The notes below the pieces were generated by a model. The model ran no database searches, was not told where the DNA came from, and was given only the letters and a program-made list of their open reading frames with translations. The translations under genes and the position numbers were made by a program. A stretch of DNA of 64,000 nucleotides from Candidula unifasciata (lineage: Eukaryota; Mollusca; Gastropoda; Stylommatophora; Geomitridae), in NCBI GenBank assembly GCA_905116865.2, contig CAJHNH020008572.1, positions 434,001-498,000 of the forward strand. Reading direction: 5' to 3'. This document shows positions 1 through 15,100 of this stretch, one piece after another; position 1 is the stretch's first letter, and the number at the start of each line of letters is the position of its first letter.

Positions 1-46
1 CTCTTGCATGCAACCCCTCCACCCCCCAGACACGAGGGTCACTCAC

Positions 47-181
47 CAGGTGTGTAATGTTGGCCATCCTGCTGCCATCCTCTCCAGGAATGCTGTACTT
101 CTGCTCCTCCTCATCAACCTCTGAAATCTTGACCAGGTCCAGATCTTGACCCGAGCTGGCAAACACGTTCACTGACAGCCG
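47..181 (-). CDS. ZNF236: ZNF236-like exon 30: last exon in window
   Basis: 135 nt, 45 codons, phase 0 at both ends. It starts [17 protein letters not shown], has an acidic core (SEVDEEEQK) and ends ANITHL at donor GTGAGT, so the gene continues below base 1. Acceptor TTGTTGCAG. Positions 1-46 are intron. Confidence 0.83.
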
Positions 182-3100
182 CTGCAACAATTTCATCAAT
201 GTCACTTGCTTTCAGCAGACAACAACCATACAAACAATATAACACTCACTGTACAAACACAAGATGACATTCACCATACAAACAATATAACACTCACTGT
301 ACAAACACAAGATGACATTCACCATACAAACAATATAACACTCACTGTACAAACACAAGATGACATTCACCATACAAACAATATAACACTCACTGTACAA
401 ACACAAGATGACATTCACCATACAAACAATATAACACTCACTGTACAAACACAAGATGACATTCACCATACAAACAATATAACAGTCCCTGTACAAACAC
501 AAGATGACATTCACCATACAAACAATATAACACTCACTGTACAAACACAAGATGACATTCACCATACAAACAATATAAAACTCACTGTACAAACACAAGA
601 TGACATTCACCATACAAACAATATAACACTCACTGTACAAACACAAGATGACATTCACCATACAAACAATATAACACTCACTGTACAAACACAAGATGAC
701 ATTCACCATACAAACAATATAACACTCACTGTACAAACACAAGATGACATTCACCATACAAACAATATAACAGTCACTGTACAAACACAAGATGACATTC
801 ACCATACAAACAATATAACAGTCCCTGTACAAACACAAGATGACATTCACCATACAAACAATATAACAGTCACTGTACAAACACAAGATGACATTCACCA
901 TACAAACAATATAACAGTCCCTGTACAAACACAAGATGACAGTCACCATAAAAACAATATAACAGTCACTGTGCAAACACAAGATGACATCCACCATACA
1001 AACACAAAACAGCGTGGCTGAAGAAACCATCACATCAGTGTGGTTGGAGAAACCATCACATCAGTGTGGTTGGAGAAACCCATCACATCAGTTTGGTTGG
1101 AGAAACCATCACATCAGTGTGGTTGGAGAAACCCATCACATCAGTGTGGTTGGAGAAACCCATCACATCAGTTTGGTTGGAGAAACCATCACATCAGTGT
1201 GGTTGGAGAAACCCATCACATCAGTGTGGTTGGAGAAACCCATCACATCAGTGTGGTTGGAGAAACCCATCACATCAGTTTGGTTGGAGAAACCATCACA
1301 TCAGCGTGGCTGAAGCCTGTAACGAGGCAGAAAACAGCTTAAATAAAACAATCACACCGGACAGTTACAGAGGTGAGAGACTGTTACCTGAGCCTGCAGG
1401 GAGATACACGACTGTCAGTGAACTTACCTGGCCATCCTGAGTGATCAAGGTAGCACTGCCCTGGTCACTACCAGGTGATCTGCCCATGTGGTGGCTCTGT
1501 AAGCTGCAAACGGACTCGACAATAATCTTAGGATGCATGTCCTCAGAGATGGAACCAGCCTGTGGACCAGTCGCAGAAGACAAGTACCATCAGACACAAA
1601 CCAGACATAATGAATTAGCACTGACAATGTCTACATTTCACTTGTAAGATCAGATTTTTATTAAATCTGATCATTTACCTATCCATCACTGAAACCTATG
1701 CTGTGACTCAAAGCAGAATGAAAAAAATGCACAGTTTAGGCAGAAAACAGTCACATGAAAGCAGAAAAAAAAATAACGAAAACACAACAGAAAAAAGGAT
1801 CACAGGAAAACAGTAGACAGACAACAAGGTCACAGACAAAAAATCTACCCCTGCCATGATATTTCAGGATGCCTTCACTATAAGCCCTAGCCCCCAGAAA
1901 AGACCACTCATAACTTGAGTTCAGAGTTGGATTATCTTCACAGCACTCCGGACACATCCATAGATGCTCAGATTCCCCTCTCAACATATTTATCAGCGTC
2001 GCGCAGTTAATAGTGCCAGTCCTATGTTGGTTAACAAGACTTCCTGAGCGTCTAGTGTGCTTCTCATGTTTGGCTGTGCCGATCTTTACTCCCAATTCGC
2101 GTATTCTTAGCAGTGATGTGGACACGTTGCTTCCAAAATCCTCAGAACGTCCTATCTTCAATTAATGCAGCACCTGCCAGTCTATCAGCTCTTTCATTAC
2201 TAACAACGCCTGCATGCCCTGGGATGTATATGAAGGTAACTGCACACACAGGAGTGTGCACATGCTCATAACTGTCAGCTACAATGAGAGATTTGATGCT
2301 AAATGGTCGGTTGCAGTACAGACGTCACAGGTGCACACTCAGGTAATCAACGGAATTGGTTCATAGTTCATGGACCATTTGGGCTGACAAATCAAAGACT
2401 TTATACTGAAAGCAGAGTGGACAGAAAGCAGAGTGGACAGAAATCAAAGTGGACAGAAATCAGAGTACAAACTTTGTGACCCTAGTCTGCATGAAGTCAT
2501 AATTTGTGTCACAAATTCATGGAATCAAATCCCTGACAACTGTCTTACCTATACACACGCAGCAGGCTACACTGACAGCTGTCTTACCTATACACAAGCA
2601 GCAGGCTACACTGACAACTGTCTTACCTATACACACGCAGCAGGCTACACTGACAACTGTCTTACCTATACACAAGCAGCAGGCTACACTGACAACTGTC
2701 TTACCTATACACAAGCAGCAGGCTACACTGACAACTGTCTTACCTATACACAAGGAGAAAGCTACACTGACAGCTGTCTTACCTATACACAAGCAGCAGG
2801 CTACACTGACAACTGTCTTACCTATCTATACACAAGCAGCAGGCTACACTGACAACTGTCTTACCTATACACAAGCAGCAGGCTACACTGACAACTGTCT
2901 TACCTATACACAAGCAGCAGGCTACACTGGCAACTGTTTTACCTATACACAAGCAGCAGGCTACAATGACAGCTGTCTTACCTATACACAAGTAGCAGGC
3001 TACAATGACAACTGTCTTACCTATACACACACAGCAGGCTACAATGACAACTGTCTTACCTATACACAAGCAGCAGGCTACAATGACAACTGTCTTACCT

Positions 3101-6100
3101 ATACACAAGTAGCAGGCTACACTGACAGCTGTCTTACCTATACACAAGCAGCAGGCTACACTGACAGCTGTCTTACCTATACACACGCAGCAGGCTACAC
3201 TGACAGCTGTCTTACCTATACACAAGCAGCAGGCTACACTGACAACTGTCTTACCTATACACAAGCAGCAGGCTACACTGGCAACTGTCTTACCTATACA
3301 CAAGCAGCAGGCTACAATGACAGCTGTCTTACCTATACACAAGTAGCAGGCTACAATGACAACTGTCTTACCTATACACACACAGCAGGCTACAATGACA
3401 ACTGTCTTACCTATACACAAGCAGCAGGCTACACTGACAGCTGTCTTACCTATACACAAGCAGCAGGCTACACTGACAGCTGTCTTACCTATACACAAGC
3501 AGCAGCTACAGGCTGTCTTACCTATACACAAGCAGCAGGCTACACTGACAGCTGTCTTACCTATACACAAGCAGCAGGCTACACTGACAACTGTCTTACC
3601 TATACACAAGCAGCAGGCTACACTGACAACTGTCTTACCTATACACAAGCAGCAGGCTACACTGACAACTGTCTTACCTATACACACGCAGCAGGCTACA
3701 CTGACAGCTGTCTTACCTATACACAAGCAGCAGGCTACACTGAAAACTGTCTTACCTATACACAAGCAGCAGGCTACAATGACAGCTGTCTTACCTATAC
3801 ACAAGTAGCAGGCTACAATGACAACTGTCTTACCTATACACACACAGCAGGCTACAATGACAACTGTCTTACCTTTACACAAGCAGCAGGCTACACTGAC
3901 AGCTGTCTTACCTATACACAAGCAGCAGGCTACACTGACAGCTGTCTTACCTATACACAAGCAGCAGGCTACACTGACAACTGTCTTACCTATACACAAG
4001 CAGCAGGCTACACTGACAACTGTGTTACCTATTACACGCACACGCAACAGCAGGCTACACTGACAGCAGCAGCTACACTGACAACTGTCTTACCTATACA
4101 CACGCAGCAGGCTACACTGACAGCTGTCTTAACTATACACAAGCAGCAGGCTACACTGAAAACTGTCTTACCTATACACACGCAGCAGGCTACACTGACA
4201 ACTGTCTTACCTTTACACAAGCAGCAAGCTACACTGACAGCTGTCTTACCTATACACAAGCAGCAGGCTACACTGACAACTGTCTAACCTATACACAAGC
4301 AGCAGGCTACACTGACAACTGTCTTATCTATACACAAGCAGAAGGCTACATTGACAGCTGTCTTACCTATACACACGCAGCAGGCTACACAGACAGCTGT
4401 CTTACCTATACACAAACTTATCTATACACAAGCAGCAGGCTACACTGACAACTGTCTTACCTATACACAAGCAGCAGGCTACACTGACAACAGTCTTACC
4501 TATACACACGCAGCAGTCTACACCGACAGCTGTCTTACCTATACACAAGCAGTAGCCTACACCGACAACTGTCTTACCTATACACACGCAGCAGGCTACA
4601 CTGACAACTGTCTTACTTATACACAAGCAGCAGGCTACACTGACAGCTGTCTTACCTATACACACGCAGCAGGCTACACTGACAACTGTCTTACCTATAC
4701 ACACACAGCAGGCTACACTGACAACTGTCTTACCTATACACAAGCAGCAGGCTACACTGACAACTGTCTTACCTATACACACGCAGCAGGCTACACTGAC
4801 AACTGTCTTACCTATACACAAGCTGTCTTACCTAGACAAGCAGGCTACACTGACAGCTGTCTTACACACAGCAGCAGGCACACTGACAGCTGTCTTACCT
4901 ATACACAAGCAGCAGGCTACACTGACAACTGTCTTACCTATACACAAGCAGCAGGCTACACTGACAACTGTCTTACCTATACACAAGCAGCAGGCTACAC
5001 TGACAGCTGTCTTACCTATACACAAGCAGCAGGCTACACTGACAACTGTCTTACCTATACACACGCAGCAGGCTACACTGACAACTGTCTTACTTATACA
5101 CAAGTAGCAGGCTACAATGACAGCTGTCTTACCTATACACAAGCAGCAGCAGGCTACACTGACAACTGTCTTACCTATACACAAGCAGCAGGCTACACTG
5201 ACAACTGTCTTACCTATACACAAGCAGCAGGCTACACTGACAACTGTCTTACCTATACACACGCAGCAGGCTACACTGACAACTGTCTTACCTATACACA
5301 CGCAGCAGGCTACACTGACAACTGTCTTACCTATACACAAGCAGCAGGCTACACTGACAACTGTCTTACCTATACACAAGCAGCAGGCTACACTGACAGC
5401 TGTCTTACCTATACACACGCAGCAGGCTACACTGACAGCTGTCTTACCTATAGCAGGCTACACTGACAACTGTCTTACCTATACACGCACACACTGCAGG
5501 CTACACTGACACATTTGCTGTCTTACCTATACACAAGCAGCAGGCTACACTGACAGCTGTCTTACCTATACACAAGCAGCAGGCTACACTGACAACTGTC
5601 TTACCTATACACAAGCAGCAGGCTACACTGACAACTGTCTTACCTATACACACAGCAGCTACACTGACAGGTCTACACACAAGCAGCAGGCTACACTGAC
5701 AACTGTCTTACCTATACACAAGCAGCAGGCTACACTGACAACTGTCTTACCTATATACACGCAGCAGGCTACACAGACAGCTGTTTTACCTATACACAAA
5801 CTTATCTATACACAAGCAGCAGGCTACACTGACAACTGTCTTACCTATACACAAGCAGCAGGCTACACTGACAGCTGTCTTACCTATACACAAGCAGCAG
5901 GCTACACTGACAGCTGTCTTACCTATACACAAGCAGCAGGCTACACTGACAACTGTCTTACCTATACACAAGCAGCAGGCTACACTGACAACTGTCTTAC
6001 CTATACACACGCAGCAGGCTACACTGACAGCTGTCTTACCTATACACAAGCAGCAGGCTACACTGACAGCTGTCTTACCTATACACAAGCAGCAGGCTAC

Positions 6101-9100
6101 ACTGACAACTGTCTTACCTATACACAAGCAGCAGGCTACACTGACAACTGTCTTACCTATACACAAGCAGCAGGCTACACTGACAGCTGTCTTACCTATA
6201 CACAAGCAGCAGGCTACACTGACAGCTGTCTTACCTATACACAAGCAGCAGGCTACACTGACAACTGTCTAACCTATACACAAGCAGCAGGCTACACTGA
6301 CAACTGTCTTACCTATACACAAGCAGCAGGCTACACTGACAACTGTCTTACCTATACACAAGCAGCAGGCTACACTGACAGCTGTCTTACCTATACACAA
6401 GCAGCAGGCTACACTGACAACTGTCTTACCTATACACAAGCAGCAGGCTACACTGACAACTGTCTTACCTATACACAAGCAGCAGGCTACACTGACAGCT
6501 GTCTTACCTATACACAAGCAGCAGGCTACACTGACAGCTGTCTTACCTATACACAAGCAGCAGGCACTACAACTGACCTATACACAAGCTTACACTGATA
6601 CCTATACACACGCAGCAGGCTACAGACAACTGTCTTACTATACACACAGGCTACACTGACAGCTGTCTTACCTATACACAAGCAGCAGGCTACACTGACA
6701 GCTGTCTTACCTATACACAAGCAGCAGGCTACACTGACAACTGTCTTACCTATACACAAGCAGCAGGCTACACTGACAACTGTCTTACCTATACACAAGC
6801 AGCAGGCTACACTGACAACTGTCTTACCTATACACAAGCAGCAGGCTACACTGACAGCTGTCTTACCTATACACAAGCAGCAGGCTACACTGACAACTGT
6901 CTTACCTATACACAAGCAGCAGCAGCTACACTGACAGCTGTCTTACCTATACACAAGCAGCAGGCTACACTGACAACTGTCTTACCTATACACAAGCAGC
7001 AGGCTACACTGACAGCTGTCTTACTATACACAAGCAGCAGCCTACACCGACAACTGTCTTATCTATACACAAGCAGCAGGCTACACTGACAACTGTCTTA
7101 CCTATACACAAGCAGCAGGCTACACTGACAGCTGTCTTACCTATACACAAGCAGCAGGCTACACTGACAACTGTCTTACCTATACACAAGCAGCAGGCTA
7201 CACTGACAGCTGTCTTACCTATACACAAGCAGCAGGCTACACTGACAGCTGTCTTACCTATACACAAGCAGCAGGCTACACTGACAGCTGTCTTACCTAT
7301 ACACAAGCAGCAGGCTACACTGACAACTGTCTTACCTATACACAAGCAGCAGGCTACACTGACAGCTGTCTTACCTATACACAAGCAGCAGGCTACACTG
7401 ACAACTGTCTTACCTATACACAAGCAGCAGGCTACACTGACAGCTGTCTTACCTATACACACGCAGCAGGCTACACTGACAGCTGTCTTACCTATACACA
7501 AGCAGTAGCCTACACCGACAACTGTCTTATCTATACACAAGCAGCAGGCTACACTGACAACTGTCTTACCTATACACAAGCAGCAGGCTACACTGACAGT
7601 CTTACCTATACACAAGCAGCAGGCTACACTGACAACTGTCTTACCTATACACAAGCAGCAGGCTACACTGACAGCTGTCTTACCTATACACAAGCAGCAG
7701 GCTACACTGACAGCTGTCTTACCTATACACAAGCAGCAGGCTACACTGACAACTGTCTTACCTATACACAAGCAGCAGGCTACACTGACAACTGTCTTAC
7801 CTATACACAAGCAGCAGGCTACACTGACAACTGTCTTACCTATACACACAGCAGCAGGCTACACTGACAACTGTCTTACCTATACACAAGCAGCAGGCTA
7901 CACTGACAAACTGTCTTACCTATACACAAGCAGCAGGCTACACTGACAACTGTCTTACCTATACACAAGCAGCAGCAACTGTCTTACCTATACACACGCA
8001 GCAGGCTACACTGACAGCTGTCTTACCTATACACAGCAGCAGGCTACACTGACAACTGTCTTACCTATACACAAGCAGCAGGCTACACTGACAACTGTCT
8101 TACCTATACACAAGCAGCAGGCTACACTGACAACTGTCTTACCTATACACAAGCAGCAGGCTACACTGACAACTGTCTTACCTATACACAAGCAGCAGGC
8201 TACACTGACAACTGTCTTACCTATACACACGCTAGACAGGCTACACTGACAACACTGACAACTGTCTTACCTATACACACGCAGCAGGCTACACTGACAA
8301 CTGTCTTACCTATACACAAGCAGCAGGCTACACTGACAGCTGTCTTACCTATACACAAGCAGCAGGCTACACTGACAGCTGTCTTACCTATACACAAGCA
8401 GCAGGCTACACTGACAACTGTCTTACCTATACACAAGCAGCAGGCTACACTGACAACTGTCTTACCTATACACACGCAGCAGGCTACACTGACAACTGTC
8501 TTATCTATACACACGCAGCAGGCTACACTGACAACTGTCTTACCTATACACACACAGCAGGCTACACTGACAACTGTCTTATCTAAACACACGCAGCAGG
8601 CTACAATGACAACTGTCTTACCTATACACACGCAGCAGGCTACACTGACAACTGTCTTACCTATACACACGCAGCAGGCTACATTGATCTGTCTTACCTA
8701 TACACAAGCAGCAGGCTACACTGACAGCTGTCTTACCTATACACAAGCAGCAGGCTACACTGACAACTGTCTTACCTATACACAAGCAGCAGGCTACACT
8801 GACAACTGTCTTACCTATACACAAGCAGCAGGCTACACTGACAGCTGTCTTACCTATACACAAGCAGCAGGCTACACTGACAGCTGTCTTACTACTACAC
8901 ACGCAGGCTACACTGACAACTGTCTTACCTATACACACGCAGCAGGCTACACTGACAACTGTCTTACCTATACACAAGCAGCAGGCTACACTGACAGCTG
9001 TCTACATACACACGCAGCAGCAGGCTACACTGACAACTGTCTTACCTATACACACGCTGCAGGCTACAATGACAACTGTCTTACCTATACACAAGCAGCA

Positions 9101-12100
9101 GGCTACACTGACAGCTGTCTTACCTATACACACGCTGCAGGCTACAATGACAGCTGTCTTACCTATACACAAGTAGCAGGCTACACTGACAGCTGGCTTA
9201 CCTATACACACACAGCAGGCTACACTGACAACTGTCTTACCTATACACAAGCAGCAGGCTACACTGACAACTGTCTTACCTATACACACGCTGCAGGCTA
9301 AAAGTTTGTTCAAAGTACTACAAACATGGGTAACAAAGTGAGGACATTTTGTTCAAAGTACTACAAACATGGGTAACAAAGTGAGGACATTTTGTTCAAA
9401 GTACTACAAGACATTTTGTTCAAAGTACTACAAACATGGGTAACAAAGTGAGGACATTTTGTTCAAAGTACTACAAACATGGGTAACAAAGTGAGGACAT
9501 TTTGTTCAAAGTACTACAAACATGGGTAACAAAGTGAGGACATTTTGTTCAAAGTACTACAAACATGGGTAACAAAGTGAGGACATTTTGTTCAAAGTAC
9601 TACAAACATGGGTAACAAAGTGAGGACATTTTGTTCAAAGTACTACAAACATGGGTAACAAAGTGAGGACATCGAAATACTACAAACATAGGTAACAAAT
9701 TGGGGACATTTTGTTCAAAGTACTACAAACATAGGTAAAAAATTGGGGACATTTTGTTCAAAGTACTACAAACATAGGTAACAAATTGGGGACATTTTGT
9801 TCAAAGTACTACAAACATGGGTATTTTGTTCTAGATGCTATAAACATGCATTGTAAATAATTACAGGACATTTTGTTCTAGCTACTACAAACATGGATGA
9901 ACAAAACTGTCACAAAATGAAAGGATCATTTTGTTCTAGCTACTACAACACAGATATCAAAGTAACTAATTAAACAACATTTTCCTTTAGTTATCACAAA
10001 CATGGACAGCAAACTAATTAGTCAAAAAAGCTGTCCAGGCCAGTGACAAACCTGGCCTTAGATTACATTTGTGTAAACACAGGTACACTCTATAAGTCAT
10101 GTGGTCGAGGTCACACCGGGGCATCTTTACTTCCTAGGACATTTCCTGGTACCATTTGAGACTGGCAACACTTGCAAGCACTGTATGGATTGGAACCTTG
10201 CGGCCGAAATGTGAGCATCTAGCTACACCATTACTGTGTGTATGTGTGTCAATATAACACTTTCACCTCAAACAGGCAAGAGTATAGCCATTGTGCTACC
10301 ATGACCCTAAAGAAAAGTCTCTCAGAGGTGGTGAGAAAGTCAGTTGAGAAGTGTCTCTCAGACTCAAGAGGGGGTGAGAAGATCAGTTGAGAAGTGTCTC
10401 TCAGACTCAAGAGGTGGTGAGAAGACCAGTTGAGAAGTGTCTCTAAGACTCAAGAGGTGGTGAGAAGATCAGTAGAGAAGTGTCTCTCAGACTCAAGAGG
10501 GGGTGAGAAGATCATCAGTTGAGAAGTGTCTCTCAGAATCAAGAGGGGGTGAGAAGATCAGTTGAGAAGTGTCTCTCAGACTCAAGAGGTGGTGAGAAGA
10601 TCATCAGTTGAGAAGTGTCTCTCAGACTCAAGAGGTGGTGAGAAGATCATCAGTTGAGAAGTGTCTCTCAGACTCAAGAGGTGGTGAGAAGATCATCAGT
10701 TGAGAAGTGTCTCTCAGACTCAAGAGGTGGTGAGAAGATCATCAGTTGAGAAGTGTCTCTCAGACTCAAGAGGTGGTGAGAAGATCAGTTGAGAAGTGTC
10801 TCTCAGACTCAAGAGGGGGTGAGAAGATCAGTTGAGAAGTGTCTCTCAGACTCAAGAGGTGGTGAGAAGACCATCAGTTGAGAAGTGTCTCTCAGACTCA
10901 AGAGGTGGTGAGAAGATCAGTTGAGAAGTGTCTCTCAGACTCAAGAGGGGGTAAGAAGATCAGTTGAGAAGTGTCTCTAAGACTCAAGAGGTGGTGAGAA
11001 GATCAGTTGAGAAGTGTCTCTAAGACAGTTATACCTGTAGGTGCATGCCTTGAATCAGTGCATGTTCTCCTGCTGATCCTACAACTGTGTCCCCATAGGA
11101 TATCTGCCGTCCAATCAGAGCATCTGAGACACTTGTCATTATTCTGTCATGAACAATCATGGAATCGAGTGCTTGAGTCACCACCTGTGACTGGTAGCTG
11201 TCCTGAGATGAGAGGCTGGGCTGACCAATCAAAGAGCTTGTGACACCTGAACTATGGATTCTCGTTGGCTGTTGGCTGAGCAAGGCATCTGTCAATCGGT
11301 GGGCTCCAACCATCTGTAAGTTTATAAATAAATATATGCAATCTGGCAACATCCTTCTTAATGCAACAAACAACATTACTTCAACACAACAAACAACACA
11401 TGGCAACATCCATCTCACCACAACAAACAACACATGGCAACATCCATCTCAACAAAACAAACAACACATGGCAACATCCATCTCAACAAAACAAACAGCA
11501 AATGGTAATAGATATTTCAGCACAACAACAACAACAACAAAAACCCATGGCACCACCCTTCTCAACACAACAAACAACACCCTTCTCAGCACAACAAACG
11601 ACAATATCTCAACACAACAAACATATGACAACAAATATCTCACCACATAAAACAATACACTGCTACATTTATCTCAATACAACAAATATCATACAGCTTG
11701 CAGAATTACGTTAAAACAGTGTCATGTCTGTTCTACTCGACGTATTGTCCTGACCTGAGAAAACCAGACATCACAGCGGCTATCTCCATAATGGGAAGTA
11801 AAATATGATGTCAAATCACCCAAGATTCTTCCACTGTGTCCGTATAAATCAACCTACAATTATAATAATAATAATGATAACTATTGTTATGGTGGACCTT
11901 AAAATCATACTGTCTGAAAAAAGTATCTGATAACCATTTCAATTAGTGGACCTCAGACCTGATAACAGTTAGTTGTGTATCCTTTACATGGCGTTGCAGA
12001 CCCAACCCCAGCATTTGTTTTTTTTTTAGCTGCTGTACTTTTTCTAGGCAAATTTACATTCACTTGTTTGCCACTGCTTTCTGAACAATAAACTCTTGAT

Positions 12101-15100
12101 ACCACTGTCGAAACCAACGCAAGACAAACTACTGCCAAACTGCCCAGAGCTGGGATCCAACCTGGCATTACAAAGCACGTTTGCAATGCCTAAGCCACAG
12201 ATGCCAAACTTACTGATTGGGAAAAACTACTGACAACCGTTGTTATGCTGGACCTCATAACTAAGCTGGCAGAAAGAATTATCTGACACCCACTTTTATG
12301 GTCAACCTGAACTTAAAAAATGGTCAGAAAAACTATTCAGCCCCAGTGGAGATTCAACTTGGACCCTTGTCTCAGCTGCTAAGTACACTAACTACTGCAC
12401 CACGAGGGTACAGTAACCTGTAAAATCACCGTCTGCTGGCAACTCACCTGTGTGGATGTGTAAATAGATAATGGTCTGAGATCCTTCATGTTGACACTGG
12501 ATGTATAAATAGGGAATGGTTTCATGTCGACACTGTGTACATCGGTTGTCCTCACTCCCATGGACTGGACCAGCGCAGCTTCGGAGCTGTGGAGCTGGGA
12601 CATGAAGGAATCGGAGACTGGCATCTGCTGCCCCATCGCGACGTCCACCGTAGAGGCCACTGCAAGCAGAGTTACATCATTTATGGTTAAATTAATGTAT
12701 TTCAGTGCCACAGCAGCAAGGCGCTTGCCTGAAGGTTTTTGGCTTCAAAAATGAATCAAGTTGAACATTTATTTTTCAAACCATGACTCCCAAGTCGACC
12801 CAGCCTAAAGTGGGTGCCAGGTAAAGACATGGGAGGTAAAGGCAGCCGATGTGATGTTGACCACATCACCCACAAAGTGCTAAATGGTTTGTATAAAAAT
12901 GTGTCTTCTCACATACATTTCACTAGGAGCATATCAACTGAGTGCATCTACTCCACAGCCCTTTTAATGGTTCTCATATCTGTCTCATCACACAGGCAAT
13001 CCATATTCTCCCTCTGTGGGTGTCCATCAGTTCTCCACCCCTACCATCAGTAGCCAGCCAGATGTCCAGCATCCCCAGCAGATTATATATCTTCTCTCCA
13101 GACTATGACATTCTCTCCAGACTATGACATTCTCCCCAGACTGAGGTTCTCTCCAGACTATGAGGTTCTCTCTGGAATATGAGGTTCTCTCTGGACTATG
13201 ACATTCTCTCCAGACTATGATGTTCTCTCCAGACTATGACATTCTCTCCAGACTATGACGTTATCTCCGAACTATGATATCATCTCCAGACTATGACATT
13301 CTTTCCAGACTATGACATTCTTTCCAGACTATGACATTCTCTCCAGACTATGACATTCTCTCCTGACTATGACATTCTCTCCAGACTATGACATTCTCAG
13401 AAACTGAAAAAAATGAGTGACATATCACAAAAATACCAGTCTTCAGATTGAAAAGTGTTGCATGACAGCAGTAACTCCCCTTCCACAATAGACTGGCCCA
13501 CAGTCTGGACACCGCCATATTAATTGGTGTATCAATGATCTTGGATAGTTAGTTAGTCTTTCCTCTTGTGTTGAGTGCGGCACATAGGGCAGAGGTCATG
13601 ACTCTCCATGCATGGCGGTTCATTGCAATCTGTTGTAGGTCTTGGATGTTTGAGTGGCCCATGAGCGAGCCTTCCCTGATGATAGTTCTACGTAGGGTTT
13701 CCCTTGGTCTTCCACAAGATCTTTTCCCCTGTGGTGTCCAAATGAGGGCTTGGTAAGGAAGTCTTGATTTATCCATTCTAAGGGCGTAGCCGACATAGTT
13801 CCAGCGGCGTTTTCGTATAAAATTAGACACATACTCTTGCCTGGATTCTTGCCTTATTTGTGTATTGGTTCGGAAATCTGACCATTTGAAATTTAGTATT
13901 CTTCTAAGGCATTTATTTTCAAAACTGTCTAATTTTGTATCTAGAGTTTTCGTTGATTTCCAGCTCTCGCATCCATAGGTTAGTACTGGAATCACACAAG
14001 AATTGAAGATCTTGAGTTTTGTGTGTTTGCTAAGTGTCTTTGATTTCCAGATGTTGGACAGTTTATTGAAGGCGCTAGATGCCAGTGCTATTCTAAATGA
14101 TATTTCTGGTGCGGTATCTCCTGTAGATGACATCTTGCTCCCTAGATAAGTGAAACTGTTGACTTTTTCAAGGCTGTTGTTGTTCAGCGTGATATCAACT
14201 GAACTGTTGGTAAGGTCTAGAATTTTTGTTTTTGCGGTGTTAATTTGGAGTCCAATTTGTTCTGAGAAATTCTGGAGTCGATTTATTTTTTCTTGGGCGT
14301 CTGTGTGTTCTGAACTCAGGAGTGCTATGTTGTCGGCGAAGTCTAGGTCTTCCAGAATTTTGTCAACCCATGTAATGCCTAAATTTGCGTTATTTATGCA
14401 CTTGCGCATGACCCAGTCGATTGCTATACCAAAAAGCATCGGCGATAGGACACAGCCTTGTTTCACTCCTGTTTCCACCGGGAACCAGTCAGAATTGCCA
14501 GAATCAGTTCTTACACAGCATCGTGTTTCATTATAAAAAGATTTTATGATGTTGATATATTTGATGGGGAAACCATAGATGTTAAGCAATTTCCAGAGTG
14601 TTGGACGATGGATACTGTCGAAGGCTTTCTGGAAGTCGACAAAGTTGACCAATAATTTTGACTAGAATTCTGTAGAATCTTCAAAAATTATTCTAAGAGT
14701 AAAGATGTGGTCTATGCATGACCGATTGGATCTAAAACCGGCTTGTTCTTCCCTTAATCTTTCATCTATGGATTTTTTCAATCTTTCTAGTAGCATACTA
14801 CAAAATAGTTTCCCTGGTATCGAAAGCAGGGTGATGCCTCTCCAGTTGTTACAATCGGATAAATCACCTTTTTTAGGTAATTTGAAGATTACACCATCTT
14901 TCCATTGTTGTGGTGGGTATTCGTTTTGCCAGACTTCATCCATCAGCTGGAGCAAATGTTGCAGGGTGTTTTCATCCGCTGCTTTGAGCATTTCCCCTGA
15001 GATGTTGTCCTCTCCGGTAGCTTTGTTTATTCTTAATTTTTTAATAGCTGTTTAAATCTCCTCTATTGTGAATGACTCGCTGGAGGCAACTAGTGTCGGT

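Noticed and set aside
206..1440. ORFs of 100-270 codons near the window start
   Set aside because: Artefacts of 48-bp and 30-bp tandem units; both strands are equally open.
2506..9301. Many long ORFs on both strands through the 39-bp array (up to ~590 codons)
   Set aside because: The unit is 39 bp with no stop in several frames, so open frames follow from the repeat. The peptides are 13-residue repeats with no domain and lie inside an intron.
2528..9301. CRISPR-like direct repeat array
   Set aside because: Units are head-to-tail with no unique spacers, there are no cas genes, and the context is an animal intron.
12350..12415. Functional tRNA gene on minus
   Set aside because: Only A/B-box-like words are present; no acceptor stem pairing or clean anticodon arm could be drawn, so a SINE head is more likely.
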